Counted from the stretch's first letter, positions 1 through 9,144 are shown. The stretch: 64,000 nt of DNA from Candidatus Gastranaerophilales bacterium (GCA_944325515.1 CALVAO010000003.1:1-64000); one strand, 5' to 3'. Program-made: numbers and translations. Notes: generated by a model not told the origin, from the sequence alone.

Positions 1-471
1 CGCAATTTTGATGATAAGTATATAATATTAATCAATTAGAATACGAATAAAACCGATACATGTGTAGGGTGCAAATTTTTGCACCAATATTTTTTATAAA
101 CAAATACACGAGGGTGATTTTTAATCCAATAATGGTGCAATGAATTGCACCCTACTCTACTACAGACTCGCAAGCACCACGGGCGTGTTATGCGTAAGCA
201 TAATGATAGCCCGTGAAAGAGAGCAGGCTTTGCCTGCAGCATTCATTCAATCCACACCCGATAGGGTGTAGAAAACAATTGCGTTTTTCTCTTTCTTTGT
301 TAACGTTTCTTTCTCTTTTTTCCGCAACAAAAGAGAAAGAAATGTTAGAAATTTTTTTATATGCCGTCTACATACTTAATACAAAGGATATTTTTTACAC
401 TTTGTGTTAAACTATTAAACATGCACAGCGTTTCTTTCGAGGGTTGTCGATTGAAACAGAAAGGATAGAAA
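1..471. other. Intergenic region upstream of thrS with a cluster of hairpins
   Basis: No credible gene is seen. The stretch contains at least six short perfect inverted repeats: 64-85 (ggtgcaa / ttgcacc type), 134-155 (same stem family, inverted relative to the first), 178-215 (cacgggc / gcccgtg with an inner ttatgc / gcataa stem), 223-237 (gcaggc / gcctgc), 255-268 (caccc / gggtg) and 306-342 (14-bp stem of tttctttctctttt and its complement). The sequences flanking the first two share GTAGGGTGCAA in opposite orientation, so 64-155 as a whole is an inverted repeat. The last hairpin may act as a terminator or leader for thrS; this is inference. Confidence 0.55.
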
Positions 472-2244
472 ATGGAAAAGAACAACGAAACATTGCATGT
501 TTTAAGACACTCATGCTCACACATCATGGCACAGGCTGTACAGAAGCTGTTTCCACAGGCAAAGTTGGCTATCGGACCGGCAACTGATACAGGATTTTAT
601 TACGACTTTGATTTGACGGACGGTTATGCTTTTACTCAAGATGACTTAACCAAAATCGAAGAAGAAATGAAAAACATTATCAAACAGAATTTGACGTTTG
701 AACGTTATGAAATTCCGGATGTAGATGCTCAGATTGCCGAATTTAAGGCAGAAGGCGAAATCTACAAAGCAGAATTACTGGAAGAGCACAGAAATGATAA
801 GCCGACCTTGTATTTAACAAAAGATAAAGACGGCAATATTTTGTTTAATGATTTATGTGCAGGACCGCACATCCCGAATACATCTTATATAAAAGGTAAT
901 GCCATAAAGCTTCTTAAAGTTGCAGGAGCTTACTGGCGCGGTGATGAGAATAAAAAAATGCTTCAGAGAATTTATGCAACTGCATACTGGAACAAAGAGG
1001 ATTTGCAGGCATACATGACATTCCTTGAAGAAGCAGAAAAACGTGATCATAGAAAATTGGGCACCCAGCTTGATTTATTCTCTGTAAGAGAAGAAATCGG
1101 CGGCGGTCTGGTTTTATGGCACCCAAATCTTGCTATTGTAAGAGAAGAAATCGAAAACTATTGGAGAAGTGAACACAGAAAACGCGGTTACGTAATTGTT
1201 AATACTCCTCAAATTGCAAAATCTAAACTGTGGGAAATCTCCGGTCATATGGATCACTACAAAGAAAATATGTTCTTTATTCAAAAGGATGAAGATTCCG
1301 AAGAACAATATGTTGTAAAACCGATGAACTGCCCGTTCCATATTCTTATATATCAAGCAAACAGATATTCATATCGTTCGCTTCCGCTAAGAATGGCAGA
1401 GTTAGGAACAGTTTACAGAAAAGAAAAATCCGGTGCACTTTCCGGTTTAACCCGCGTACAGGGATTTACTCAAGACGATGCTCATATTTTCTGTACGCCG
1501 GAGCAGCTGGTAGGTGAAATTAATGAGATTATTGATTTTGTAGCTGATACAATGGCTATCTTTAATATGAGTTTTGAAGTAGAACTTTCAACCCGTCCGG
1601 AAAGCTTTGTGGGTGACATTGAAAACTGGAACAGAGCAGAAGCCGGACTGAAAGAAGCTATGGATAGACGCGGTATGAAGTATGATATCAATGAAGGCGA
1701 TGGAGCTTTCTATGGTCCTAAAATAGACTTTAAAGTCAAAGATGCTCTTGGCAGAACATGGCAATGCGCAACAATCCAGCTAGATTTTAATTTGCCGGAA
1801 AGATTCGGAATTAAATATCAAGACAAAGATGGCAGCATGAAAACGCCGGTTATGCTTCACAGAGTAATTTTTGGTTCAATGGAAAGATTCCACGGTATTC
1901 TTATCGAACACTATGCAGGTGCATTCCCGACCTGGCTTGCTCCTACACAGGTTGCAATTGTACCTATCAGCAACGAAAAACATATTGATTATGCAGAAGA
2001 AGTTTACAAAAAAATGCGTGCTGCAGGTATTAGAGTCAGACTGGACGACCGCTCCGAATCTATGAATTACAAGATAAGGGAATGTCTGCAGGATAAGAAA
2101 ATTCCTTATGTTTGCGTAATCGGAGATAAAGAAATCGAAGCCGGTGCTGTAGCCGTAAGAAAACGCGGCGTAGGTCAGGTGGGTACGCTTCCGGTTGATG
2201 AATTCATTGAAAATATAGAAAAAGAAATAAAAGAACGTAAATAA
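472..2244 (+). CDS. thrS: Threonyl-tRNA synthetase (TGS-less)
   Basis: Charges tRNA-Thr with threonine. The 590-residue protein starts directly in the N2 editing (SAD) domain, with HxxxH at His13-His17 and a later C-x3-H near residues 129-133. The class II catalytic core follows, with zinc-site MNCPFH near residue 285 and HRVIFGSMERF near 463, then an anticodon-binding domain from about 490. The usual N-terminal TGS domain of about 60 residues is missing, and no upstream start in frame restores it. AAAGGA stands 8 nt before the ATG. The gene stands alone, with a terminator-like hairpin after it. Identification is secure; the short N-terminus is the only oddity. Confidence 0.97.
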   Translation: MEKNNETLHVLRHSCSHIMAQAVQKLFPQAKLAIGPATDTGFYYDFDLTDGYAFTQDDLTKIEEEMKNIIKQNLTFERYEIPDVDAQIAEFKAEGEIYKAELLEEHRNDKPTLYLTKDKDGNILFNDLCAGPHIPNTSYIKGNAIKLLKVAGAYWRGDENKKMLQRIYATAYWNKEDLQAYMTFLEEAEKRDHRKLGTQLDLFSVREEIGGGLVLWHPNLAIVREEIENYWRSEHRKRGYVIVNTPQIAKSKLWEISGHMDHYKENMFFIQKDEDSEEQYVVKPMNCPFHILIYQANRYSYRSLPLRMAELGTVYRKEKSGALSGLTRVQGFTQDDAHIFCTPEQLVGEINEIIDFVADTMAIFNMSFEVELSTRPESFVGDIENWNRAEAGLKEAMDRRGMKYDINEGDGAFYGPKIDFKVKDALGRTWQCATIQLDFNLPERFGIKYQDKDGSMKTPVMLHRVIFGSMERFHGILIEHYAGAFPTWLAPTQVAIVPISNEKHIDYAEEVYKKMRAAGIRVRLDDRSESMNYKIRECLQDKKIPYVCVIGDKEIEAGAVAVRKRGVGQVGTLPVDEFIENIEKEIKERK

Positions 2245-2268
2245 TAATACTAATTGATACTATTCATG

Positions 2269-2304
2269 CGGCGGAAGTTAATTAAATTTTCGCCGTTTTT
2301 TTTA
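2269..2304 (+). terminator. Terminator after thrS
   Basis: A stem CGGCG / CGCCG with additional A-T pairs around an AT-rich loop is followed by eight T residues, 25 nt after the thrS stop codon. This is a good intrinsic terminator. Confidence 0.7.
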
Positions 2305-2620
2305 TTTAGTGTATTAAATTACTTGGCATGCCAACATCGTTACAAAACTTAACCGGAAATAAAGGACATGCAAACATGCTAAGCGCATGGGTTTCCATGT
2401 TTTTAAACGCTGAAAGCATGCAGGCATGGGAGGTTGGCATGTCCGAATAAAGCTAACAGCAAGAGATTTGGGAGTTTTCAAGCTTTGTTAGAAATCTTTA
2501 CAATTCCCTTTTAATGGGTTGTAAATGCATTCTTAATCCTTATAATTAAAGATAGGTTAAGGATTTTTGGGGAAAACCTTAACAGAGTAATTAACATATA
2601 AATAATTTTTGGAGGAATAA
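2305..2620. other. Intergenic region with CATG-rich palindromes and a structured leader
   Basis: No gene is seen. From 2323 to 2444 there are eight CATG tetranucleotides in about 120 bp. They include the perfect 12-bp palindrome TTGGCATGCCAA (2323-2334), a CATGG-gttt-CCATG hairpin near 2386-2399, and outer arms GGACATGC (2364-2371) and GCATGTCC (2437-2444). From 2497 to 2583 two more stems occur (TTTACAA / TTGTAAA at 2497-2525, GTTAAGG / CCTTAAC near 2553-2583) just before the Cys-rich small protein. The second part could be a structured 5' leader; this is inference. Confidence 0.45.
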
Positions 2621-2836
2621 GTGTTTAAGAGTCGTGATATGGGAAGAGCTATTGCTGTAAAGAGATGGACTCCAACAGCATTAGAGTGTTATAAACGCGG
2701 TTGTGTGTGTGACGGGTGTTTTTACAGTGACTTTTTTAGTACAACAGCGCAAAAATGCCAGATGAAGGCTGCTGTTCTGGAATTAGTACGTACAATTGGT
2801 ACACCGGGGGTAGAATTACCTCAAATTTTAGAATAA
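2621..2836 (+). CDS. Small cysteine-rich protein of unknown function
   Basis: A 71-residue protein with a GTG start, chosen because GGAGG lies 7 nt upstream. The middle carries the cluster ECYKRGCVCDGCFY, a C-x4-C-x-C-x2-C arrangement suited to binding zinc or an iron-sulfur cluster, with another Cys at the QKCQMK segment. The C-terminal third (MKAAVLELVRTIGTPG) looks like an amphipathic helix. No signal peptide or membrane segment is visible. It lies just upstream of the ribosome hibernation factor on the same strand, after a region of possible RNA structure. I do not recognise the family with certainty; a metal-binding regulator is one possibility. Confidence 0.65.
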   Translation: MFKSRDMGRAIAVKRWTPTALECYKRGCVCDGCFYSDFFSTTAQKCQMKAAVLELVRTIGTPGVELPQILE

Positions 2837-2898
2837 TCCCCCTTTAAAAATACTCTGAAATGTTGTACAATAGAAAGGTAGTACATTAGGAGGTGTAA

Positions 2899-3261
2899 AT
2901 GCATATACACGTAAACGGTAAAAACATTGAAATTACAGACGCTATTAAGGCTTATGTAAAGGAAAAAATTGGAAGAGTTGCTAATCACTACGACCAGATT
3001 ACCGGTATTGATGTCATCCTTTCGGTTATTAAAAATCCAGCAGCGACAGGCAAACATGTTGCCGAGGTTTCATGCAAAATGAATACCGGCGCAGTACATT
3101 GTGAAGAATCGGCAGAATCTATGTATGCAAGTATTGATTTGCTTGCTGACAAACTGGACAGACAGGTTAAGAAATTCAAAGACAAGGCACTGGCTTCCGG
3201 CGGCAAGGACACTATCAGAAATGCTGAAATCAGAGAGTCCGAAGAAGTAGCAGAAAGTTAA
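2899..3261 (+). CDS. hpf: Ribosome hibernation-promoting factor, short form (HPF/YfiA family)
   Basis: Binds the 30S decoding centre and stabilises inactive ribosomes in non-growing cells. The 120-residue protein has the beta-alpha-beta-beta-beta-alpha pattern of the family, beginning MHIHVNGKNIEITDAIKAYV and continuing with the conserved helix EKIGRV. It lacks the C-terminal dimerisation domain of long HPF (cyanobacterial LrtA is long), so this organism has at least one short homologue. AGGAGG lies 6 nt before the ATG, and a TGTACAAT -10-like box stands about 30 nt upstream. The call is firm at family level. Confidence 0.93.
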   Translation: MHIHVNGKNIEITDAIKAYVKEKIGRVANHYDQITGIDVILSVIKNPAATGKHVAEVSCKMNTGAVHCEESAESMYASIDLLADKLDRQVKKFKDKALASGGKDTIRNAEIRESEEVAES

Positions 3262-3316
3262 GGTTTTGATTTTAGAGCGGTTAAGTTAGGCAAATTCTAT
3301 TGAAGGTAAAGTTAAG

Positions 3317-4111
3317 ATGATTAACGACAAAAAAGTTGTAGTAATTATGCCTGCTTATAACGCAGAAAAGACTTTAGAGAAAACATATAATGAGATTTAT
3401 CAAAATTTCGTCGATGAGATTATTCTCGTCGACGATTTCTCTTCTGATGAAACCAAGGAGATTGCCAAGCGCTTAAATATTACAACTATAGTGCATGAAA
3501 AGAATAAAGGTTATGGCGCGAATCAGAAATCGTGCTACAAAGCCGCTTTAAAAGCCGGTGCGGATATTGTTATTATGCTGCATCCGGATTATCAATATAC
3601 GCCTAAATTAATCCCTGCAATCGCATCGATGATGGCTTTTGAAGAGTATGACGCGGTTATTGCGTCCAGAATGCTGGGCAATTCGGCGTTAAAAGGCGGA
3701 ATGCCTTTGTACAAATATGTTTCTAATAGATTTTTAACAGAATTTGAAAATCTTGTTATTGGAGAAAAGCTTTCAGAATATCATACCGGATTTAGGGGAT
3801 TTACAAGGCAAATTCTTGAGAAATTACCGCTTGAGGATTGCAGTGATGATTTTATTTTTGATAATCAAATGCTTGCGCTTATCCTATATAACGGGTATAA
3901 AATTGGAGAAATATCCTGTCCGACAAAATATTTTGCAGAAGCTTCATCAATCAATTTTGCACGCTCTTGCAAATACGGTCTTGAGGTTTTGCTTGTCAGC
4001 ATTAAGTACAGGCTTGCCAAAACCGGATTCAAGATAAAATTGTTTAATCGCGGGGGCAGGGTTCTGGATATGGATAAAGAATTAAACTATTATAACAAGA
4101 GGGTAGTATGA
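3317..4111 (+). CDS. Family 2 glycosyltransferase (DPM1/DPG synthase-like)
   Basis: A 264-residue GT-A fold enzyme. The start [21 protein letters not shown], the nucleotide-binding [15 protein letters not shown] and the donor-site segment [13 protein letters not shown] mark a GT2 of the dolichyl-phosphate mannose/glucose synthase type, probably transferring a sugar to a lipid carrier on the cytoplasmic side. A later [10 protein letters not shown] segment fits the acceptor region of these enzymes. No membrane helices follow the domain. The stop overlaps the rdgB start by 4 nt, so the two are cotranscribed. Donor and acceptor cannot be read from sequence. Confidence 0.88.
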   Translation: MINDKKVVVIMPAYNAEKTLEKTYNEIYQNFVDEIILVDDFSSDETKEIAKRLNITTIVHEKNKGYGANQKSCYKAALKAGADIVIMLHPDYQYTPKLIPAIASMMAFEEYDAVIASRMLGNSALKGGMPLYKYVSNRFLTEFENLVIGEKLSEYHTGFRGFTRQILEKLPLEDCSDDFIFDNQMLALILYNGYKIGEISCPTKYFAEASSINFARSCKYGLEVLLVSIKYRLAKTGFKIKLFNRGGRVLDMDKELNYYNKRVV

Positions 4112-4692
4112 AAATCGTTTTAGCATCTTCAAATGAGCATAAAGTTAAAGAGATTAATGAGATAGTGGCAGGTTCCGGACTGGAATTTATATTGCCTCCG
4201 GTGGGTTTTGACCCTGTAGAAAATGGAACCACCTTCGAGGAAAATTCTCTTATTAAAGCAAAGGAAGCGTGGAAGCTGGCACGTACCTGGACGCTTGCGG
4301 ATGATTCAGGACTTTGTATAGAGGCTTTAGGCGGTAAACCAGGGATTTATTCTGCAAGGTATGCAGAAACCCCTCAAAAACGAATTGAGCGTGTATTGAA
4401 AGAGATGGATGGGATAAATAACAGAAAAGCTTACTTTGCCTGTGCTATGACGCTTATTAATCCGGAAGGAAGTGTGGAATTTACTCATACTGGTATTTGT
4501 GACGGGTTTATTACGACTGAAGCACGCGGTCAACACGGGTTCGGTTATGACCCGATTTTTCTGGTTAAAAATTCAGACAGAACTATGGCAGAATTAGATG
4601 ATGATGAGAAAAACCGGATTTCTCACCGCTCGATAGCATTAAGAGCTGTTTTGGATTATATTAATGCAGCTCGTTTGGCTGAAAACGTGTAA
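4108..4692 (+). CDS. rdgB: XTP/dITP diphosphatase (RdgB/HAM1 family)
   Basis: Hydrolyses non-canonical purine triphosphates (XTP, dITP, ITP) to monophosphates and keeps them out of nucleic acids. The 194-residue protein carries all the family blocks: SSNEHKVKE near the N-terminus, [13 protein letters not shown], the acidic loop [28 protein letters not shown]-like HGFGYDPIF, and SHRSIALRA near the C-terminus. Its ATGA overlap with the glycosyltransferase indicates translational coupling. The last 32 bp overlap the convergent secreted-protein gene on the other strand. Confidence 0.96.
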   Translation: MKIVLASSNEHKVKEINEIVAGSGLEFILPPVGFDPVENGTTFEENSLIKAKEAWKLARTWTLADDSGLCIEALGGKPGIYSARYAETPQKRIERVLKEMDGINNRKAYFACAMTLINPEGSVEFTHTGICDGFITTEARGQHGFGYDPIFLVKNSDRTMAELDDDEKNRISHRSIALRAVLDYINAARLAENV

Positions 4693-5095
4693 AGTTGTTT
4701 AAATAATTGCCGATAGGAAGCATAGTATCGGTTCTGTCATACATTTCCTGCGGACCGCGTCCTGCCATTTCCTGTGCTTCAATTTTGGCATTGTATTCAC
4801 TGTTTTTCTGGTATTGTTTTACCTTTACTTCTTGATAACAGCTAAATTTAGCATCGCTGTCTTCCATATCTCTGCATTCTTTAATAGAACTTTCAAAATC
4901 AGTTTTTCTCTGGTACCAGTAAGAAGCTGTTTCGTTTAATTTTCCAAGTCCTTTAGGTTCTTGAACATCAACGAAAGCCGGAGGAGCAAAGTCTTGCCAT
5001 TGAGGTTCAGTCATACCGTCAAGTGTTACTACTTCATCATCTGCAAATACAGGTACACTGACTAATATAGCTAACAGAAATAAAAACTTTTTCAT
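4661..5095 (-). CDS. Secreted protein of unknown function
   Basis: A 144-residue protein with a clear Sec signal peptide (MKKFLFLLAILVSVPVFA, cleavage before DDE). The mature part is hydrophilic, has two Cys residues close together (KECRDMEDSDAKFSCYQE, possibly a disulfide), and ends in [25 protein letters not shown] extended -10 box and a GAGG Shine-Dalgarno precede the ATG. The 3' end overlaps the convergent rdgB gene by 32 bp. I recognise no family; a periplasmic role is inferred from the signal peptide only. Confidence 0.8.
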   Translation of the reverse strand: MKKFLFLLAILVSVPVFADDEVVTLDGMTEPQWQDFAPPAFVDVQEPKGLGKLNETASYWYQRKTDFESSIKECRDMEDSDAKFSCYQEVKVKQYQKNSEYNAKIEAQEMAGRGPQEMYDRTDTMLPIGNYLNNFTRFQPNELH

Positions 5096-5183
5096 AAATT
5101 TAACATCCTCTTTTTATGATTATATCATTCATTTGGGCTTTCAACAAGCTTAGTACAGAAAATGTTACAAAATAGAGAATACG

Positions 5184-7049
5184 TTAACCTTCACTCTCTG
5201 CAGGAAGGGCATTCTTTGGGATGTATTCCTCTTCTTCCTCTTGAGGTAAATTGATAGGCAGTCTAAAGCCGAATGTAGAGCCCTCACCTTCTTTGGAGTT
5301 AACAAAAACCTGTCCATGATGATGTTTTTCTACCGTAACTTTAACCAGATGCAGTCCCAGTCCTGTACCTTTGACGGTATGTGTTGCATTTTCGACTCTG
5401 TAAAATCTGTCAAAGACTTTTTTCTGGTCTTTTTCTGAAAGTCCCGGTCCTTGATCCTCAACGCTTACTTCTACATACTCGCCGTCACGTGAACGTTCAA
5501 CACGTATTTTTATACGCTTGCCATCCGGTGAATATTTTATGGCATTAGACAAAATATTCATAAATGCGCGGGAAATGCTGTCAATATTAACATAAATCTC
5601 CGGCAAATCCGGTTCTTTCATAATGGATATTGTTAAGTCATGTTCTTTTGCAAGAACCTGTACTTGATTAACAGCGTCTTCAACAATTTCAATAATATCT
5701 GTCTTAGTTTTTTCAAGACGTACATTCTGAGCTTCATATCGCGAAAAATCAAGAATATCATTAACCATACGATTGAGTCTTATAATCTCTTGATTCATTA
5801 CCCCGATAAATTCCCGCTGGGTATTAAAATCAAAATCATTACCGAAATTATAAAGTGTATCAATGTAGCTTCTCAAAACAGTCACAGGCGTTCTCAATTC
5901 GTGTGAAACATTTGATATGAAATTGGATCTCAATTGATCCATTTCTACATCTTTAGTAACATCAATTAATACTATAATATATCCTACATAGGAATTTGAA
6001 CGTGTGAACATAGGTGAAATCAAACATTTGAGAATACGGCTGTCTATTTCTATATTAAATGGCACCGGTGTTCCGTCATCATCAAGCGGTGTATCTTTGA
6101 ATTGTGTAATTTTATCCGCAAAGCAAAGTTCTCCGCTTGAATCGCAGAATTGCTGAATCTGGGTATTAAGAATATCTTCGTCATTAACTTCCAGTAGTTT
6201 TTTTGCATAGTTATTAACCATTATAACCTTATCATGGTTATCGCAGACCACAACGCCGTTAACAATACTCATCAAAACAGATTCAAGTTTATTTCTTTCA
6301 AAAGTCAAACTTTCTATTGTTTGTTCGTTATATCTGCTGAGTCTTTCCGACATGTCGTTGAAAGCAGAATACAGTTCCTTAACTTCTTTATCAACGCCTT
6401 TTTCATCAATCATATATCCAAATTCGCCGGAAGAAATCTTTTTTACGCCTTGATAAAGTTTTCTGAGCTCACGTGTAATAATGGAAGAATTCATATAAAT
6501 GATTCCGATAATTACAAGCCATGCAATAACAAAAACTATCGCAATAGAAACATTGGAAGCTGCGGACACCCTGTCCATAATATTCCCGCTCAAACCTACA
6601 GTTACGGAGCCGGCATTAACTGTATCCGCAAGATTTTTTATAAGCATTGGCGAACTCACTGTAATTCTTGCTTTTTCAGCCTGTTCAGGATAATCATCCT
6701 TGCTGGAATATATAATTTTTGAGTTATTATCTTTAAAAATAATGTATGCTATATCATCATTACTTTTTAGTATTGATGCAGAATTTGAACGTAGGGCATC
6801 GTATTTGGCAAGTTCCGGAATGTTTTTGGTAACTTCAACGCCTTCAATTGCAAGTGTCTTTGACAGAACCTGTGCAAAGTTTTTGTATGCAGTATTCATA
6901 TTGTTACTGATGCTATATGTTGCAAAGCCTGCAGACAGCAAAATAAAAACAGTACTGACGCCAAGCCCTGCAAGGATAAGCCTTGTTTGTGCAGTCATAC
7001 CGCTCTTCTTATTTTTACTCTTATTTTTTAATTCGGCACCGCTTTCCAT
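5184..7049 (-). CDS. Transmembrane sensor histidine kinase (PhoR/WalK type)
   Basis: The 621-residue protein has TM1 at about 23-45, an extracytoplasmic sensor of about 120 residues, TM2 at about 167-189, HAMP (190-242), PAS (258-365), a HisKA box SNVSHELRTPVT with His383 as the phosphorylation site, and a HATPase_c domain with N-box NILSNAIKYSPDG, DQGPGLS and GTGLGLHL. The order matches PhoR/WalK kinases. No response regulator is adjacent, so it is an orphan in this window. An extended -10 box, TGATATAAT, ends exactly 6 nt before the ATG and there is no Shine-Dalgarno, which suggests a leaderless mRNA. The signal sensed is unknown. Confidence 0.93.
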   Translation of the reverse strand: MESGAELKNKSKNKKSGMTAQTRLILAGLGVSTVFILLSAGFATYSISNNMNTAYKNFAQVLSKTLAIEGVEVTKNIPELAKYDALRSNSASILKSNDDIAYIIFKDNNSKIIYSSKDDYPEQAEKARITVSSPMLIKNLADTVNAGSVTVGLSGNIMDRVSAASNVSIAIVFVIAWLVIIGIIYMNSSIITRELRKLYQGVKKISSGEFGYMIDEKGVDKEVKELYSAFNDMSERLSRYNEQTIESLTFERNKLESVLMSIVNGVVVCDNHDKVIMVNNYAKKLLEVNDEDILNTQIQQFCDSSGELCFADKITQFKDTPLDDDGTPVPFNIEIDSRILKCLISPMFTRSNSYVGYIIVLIDVTKDVEMDQLRSNFISNVSHELRTPVTVLRSYIDTLYNFGNDFDFNTQREFIGVMNQEIIRLNRMVNDILDFSRYEAQNVRLEKTKTDIIEIVEDAVNQVQVLAKEHDLTISIMKEPDLPEIYVNIDSISRAFMNILSNAIKYSPDGKRIKIRVERSRDGEYVEVSVEDQGPGLSEKDQKKVFDRFYRVENATHTVKGTGLGLHLVKVTVEKHHHGQVFVNSKEGEGSTFGFRLPINLPQEEEEEYIPKNALPAESEG

Positions 7050-7064
7050 AACGAAATTATATCA
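7050..7064 (-). promoter_or_regulatory. Extended -10 promoter of the sensor kinase, likely leaderless
   Basis: On the minus strand TGATATAAT is followed by TTCGTT and then the ATG at 7049. Transcription would begin at or beside the start codon. Confidence 0.6.
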
Positions 7065-7098
7065 TGTAAACTTTTCTTAAGCAATGAAGATAATAAAA

Positions 7099-7250
7099 CT
7101 GTCCGGTAAAAATGAACAAAAATCTTACACCGTAATATAACAGTACTTTTTAGATTAGTAATATCCAAAAAGTAAATCCTTTTTCGGCGGCTTGTTCAGC
7201 ATGACAGTTAAATTAATGTCATATCTTTATAGGCAGTTGTGCCCTTGGAT
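7099..7250. repeat. Degenerate copy of the TGTCCGGT-ended repeat
   Basis: CTGTCCGGTAAAAA at 7099-7112 matches the left end of the copy at 38697. TTCAGCATGACAGTTA at 7195-7210 recurs exactly at 38857-38872, and both are followed by a TTAATGTC. The right terminal ACCGGACA of the other copies is not preserved here. The rest of the interval upstream of ribE shows no gene and no FMN riboswitch. Confidence 0.55.
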
Positions 7251-7281
7251 GGGACAAAAGCTATACTTTTTGCCTTTAATA

Positions 7282-7296
7282 TGCTACAATCGTTCT
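7282..7296 (+). promoter_or_regulatory. Extended -10 promoter of ribE, likely leaderless
   Basis: TGCTACAAT (7282-7290) is followed by six bases and then the ATG of ribE at 7297. No Shine-Dalgarno is present. Confidence 0.6.
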
Positions 7297-7926
7297 ATGT
7301 TTACAGGTATTGTAGAGGAAGTAGGAACTGTCAAAGCTGTCACAGATAGAAATATTACTGTTAAATGCTCAAGTGTTCTGAATGGTACTAAGATTGGCGA
7401 TAGTATCGCTGTCAACGGTATTTGCCTAACTGTTACAGAAATTTCCGAAAATGCTTTTACAGCAGATGTTTCTGAAGAAACTTTTAAAGTTTCGGCGCTG
7501 AACTGTTTAAAAACCGGCAGTTATGTTAATCTGGAACGGGCGTTAAAAGCTGATGGACGTTTCGGAGGGCATATTGTGTCCGGTCATATTGACGGAGTTG
7601 CAAAAATAAAAACTATTACACCTCAAAACGGATTTTTTAATCTGGAGATTGAGCTTCAAGAAAATGAAAGCAGATATGTTATCCGTAAAGGATCAATTGC
7701 AATAAACGGGATAAGCTTAACAATTGCAGATGTGATGAATAATATTGTTATGATAGCTGTTATCCCCCATACATATGAAAATACTTGTTTAAAATATCTT
7801 AAAAACGGAGATTATGTAAACATTGAGGTGGATATTTTCGCTAAATATGTTGAAAAATTTTTATCAACGAGTGATAATAGGTCAAGAATAAATCTTGATT
7901 TTCTACAGAGGAATGGTTTTTGTTAA
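7297..7926 (+). CDS. ribE: Riboflavin synthase alpha subunit
   Basis: Dismutates two 6,7-dimethyl-8-ribityllumazine molecules to riboflavin plus the pyrimidinedione. The start at 7297 is chosen because the protein then begins MFTGIVEEVG, the invariant family N-terminus; upstream residues in the open frame are not conserved. The 209 residues hold two repeated lumazine-binding barrels, each with the SVNGICLTV-type motif (VNGICLTVTE and INGISLTIAD) and a GGHIVSGHIDG loop. It overlaps ribBA by 7 nt, so the two are coupled. No RFN riboswitch is seen upstream; the promoter appears leaderless. ribD and ribH are not in the window. Confidence 0.95.
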   Translation: MFTGIVEEVGTVKAVTDRNITVKCSSVLNGTKIGDSIAVNGICLTVTEISENAFTADVSEETFKVSALNCLKTGSYVNLERALKADGRFGGHIVSGHIDGVAKIKTITPQNGFFNLEIELQENESRYVIRKGSIAINGISLTIADVMNNIVMIAVIPHTYENTCLKYLKNGDYVNIEVDIFAKYVEKFLSTSDNRSRINLDFLQRNGFC

Positions 7927-9134
7927 ATATGACAAATCAATTTAATACAATAGAAGAAGCTATAGAAGATTTTAAGGCAGGAAAACCGCTTATTGTTGCT
8001 GATGATGAAGACAGAGAAAATGAAGGCGATTTAATTTGTTCTGCACAATTTGTAACACCGGAACTTGTTAACTTTATAACCAAAGAATGCCGCGGTATTG
8101 TCTGTCTTGCCATCTCGCAGGAGATTGCTAAACAGCTTGACCTTCCTCAAATGGTAGAAAAAAATACGGAAAGCATGCAGACGGCTTTCTCATTAAGTAT
8201 TGATGCTCACCCTAAATATGGAGTAACAACCGGAGTTTCCGCCTTCGATAGAGCCAAAACCATAGAAGTAGCAATTGCACCGGATGCCCAGCCTTCTGAT
8301 TTAAGAAAACCCGGTCATCTTTTCCCGTGCGTTGCAAGAAAGGGCGGAGTTCTTAAAAGATGCGGACATACGGAGGCAGTTGTTGATTTAGCACATATAT
8401 GCGGACACAGAGAAGCCGGAATTATGTGTGAAATTATGAAAGACAACGGTGAAATGGCACGCAGAGAAGACTTACATGCTTTTGCGGAAAAACACGGAAT
8501 AAAATTTATTACGGTTGCAGACTTGATAGCATACAGGCTTAAGCGTGAAACATTTGTCAAACGTGAAATAGAAGTATTTTTACCGACACAATTCGGAGAT
8601 TTTAACATTATAGGCTACACTGACACAATTACCGGATGCGAGCATGTTGCACTTGTGAAAGATGACGGTTCAGATAAAATTCCGTTAATAAGAGTTCACA
8701 GCGAGTGTTTGACAGGCGATATTTTCCATAGTCTAAAATGTGACTGCAACTGGCAGCTGCACAATGCTCTGCATATGATAAATGATTATGGCAAAGGTGC
8801 ATTAATCTACCTGCGTGACCATGAAGGGCGCGGTATAGGACTGATTAATAAACTTAAAACATATAAGCTTCAAGAAGAAGGACAGGATACGGTTGAAGCA
8901 AATGTTTCATTAGGCTTTGCGCCGGATTTAAGGAACTATGGTGTAGGGGCGCAGATTATCCTTGATTTGGGATTTAATAATTTTAATTTGATTACCAATA
9001 ACCCCAAGAAAATTGTGGGGTTAAAAGGGTATGGCTTGACCATACACGAAAATATTAATCTGAAATCGGAAGTGAATAAATACAATGAGCGTTATATTAA
9101 TACAAAACGCGAAAAGATGCATCATCTAATGTAA
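7920..9134 (+). CDS. ribBA: Bifunctional DHBP synthase / GTP cyclohydrolase II
   Basis: Supplies both precursors of riboflavin: the N-terminal half makes 3,4-dihydroxy-2-butanone 4-phosphate from ribulose 5-phosphate, and the C-terminal half opens GTP. The RibB part (about 1-205) shows ADDEDRENEGDLI and the GHTEAVVDLA loop; the RibA part (about 206-400) shows the zinc site CLTGDIFHSLKCDC and DHEGRGIGL. The TTG at 7920 is preferred because AGAGGAA lies 6 nt upstream; an ATG at 7929 is the alternative. It overlaps ribE. Length (about 404) is normal. Confidence 0.96.
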   Translation: MLNMTNQFNTIEEAIEDFKAGKPLIVADDEDRENEGDLICSAQFVTPELVNFITKECRGIVCLAISQEIAKQLDLPQMVEKNTESMQTAFSLSIDAHPKYGVTTGVSAFDRAKTIEVAIAPDAQPSDLRKPGHLFPCVARKGGVLKRCGHTEAVVDLAHICGHREAGIMCEIMKDNGEMARREDLHAFAEKHGIKFITVADLIAYRLKRETFVKREIEVFLPTQFGDFNIIGYTDTITGCEHVALVKDDGSDKIPLIRVHSECLTGDIFHSLKCDCNWQLHNALHMINDYGKGALIYLRDHEGRGIGLINKLKTYKLQEEGQDTVEANVSLGFAPDLRNYGVGAQIILDLGFNNFNLITNNPKKIVGLKGYGLTIHENINLKSEVNKYNERYINTKREKMHHLM

Positions 9135-9144
9135 AGGAATTTTT

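Noticed and set aside
213-410. Short open frame in the hairpin cluster before thrS
   Set aside because: It covers several inverted repeats, has no ribosome binding site and shows no protein-like composition.
7081-7296. Possible FMN riboswitch before ribE
   Set aside because: None of the conserved RFN blocks is visible, and the promoter lies directly beside the start codon, so no leader RNA would exist.
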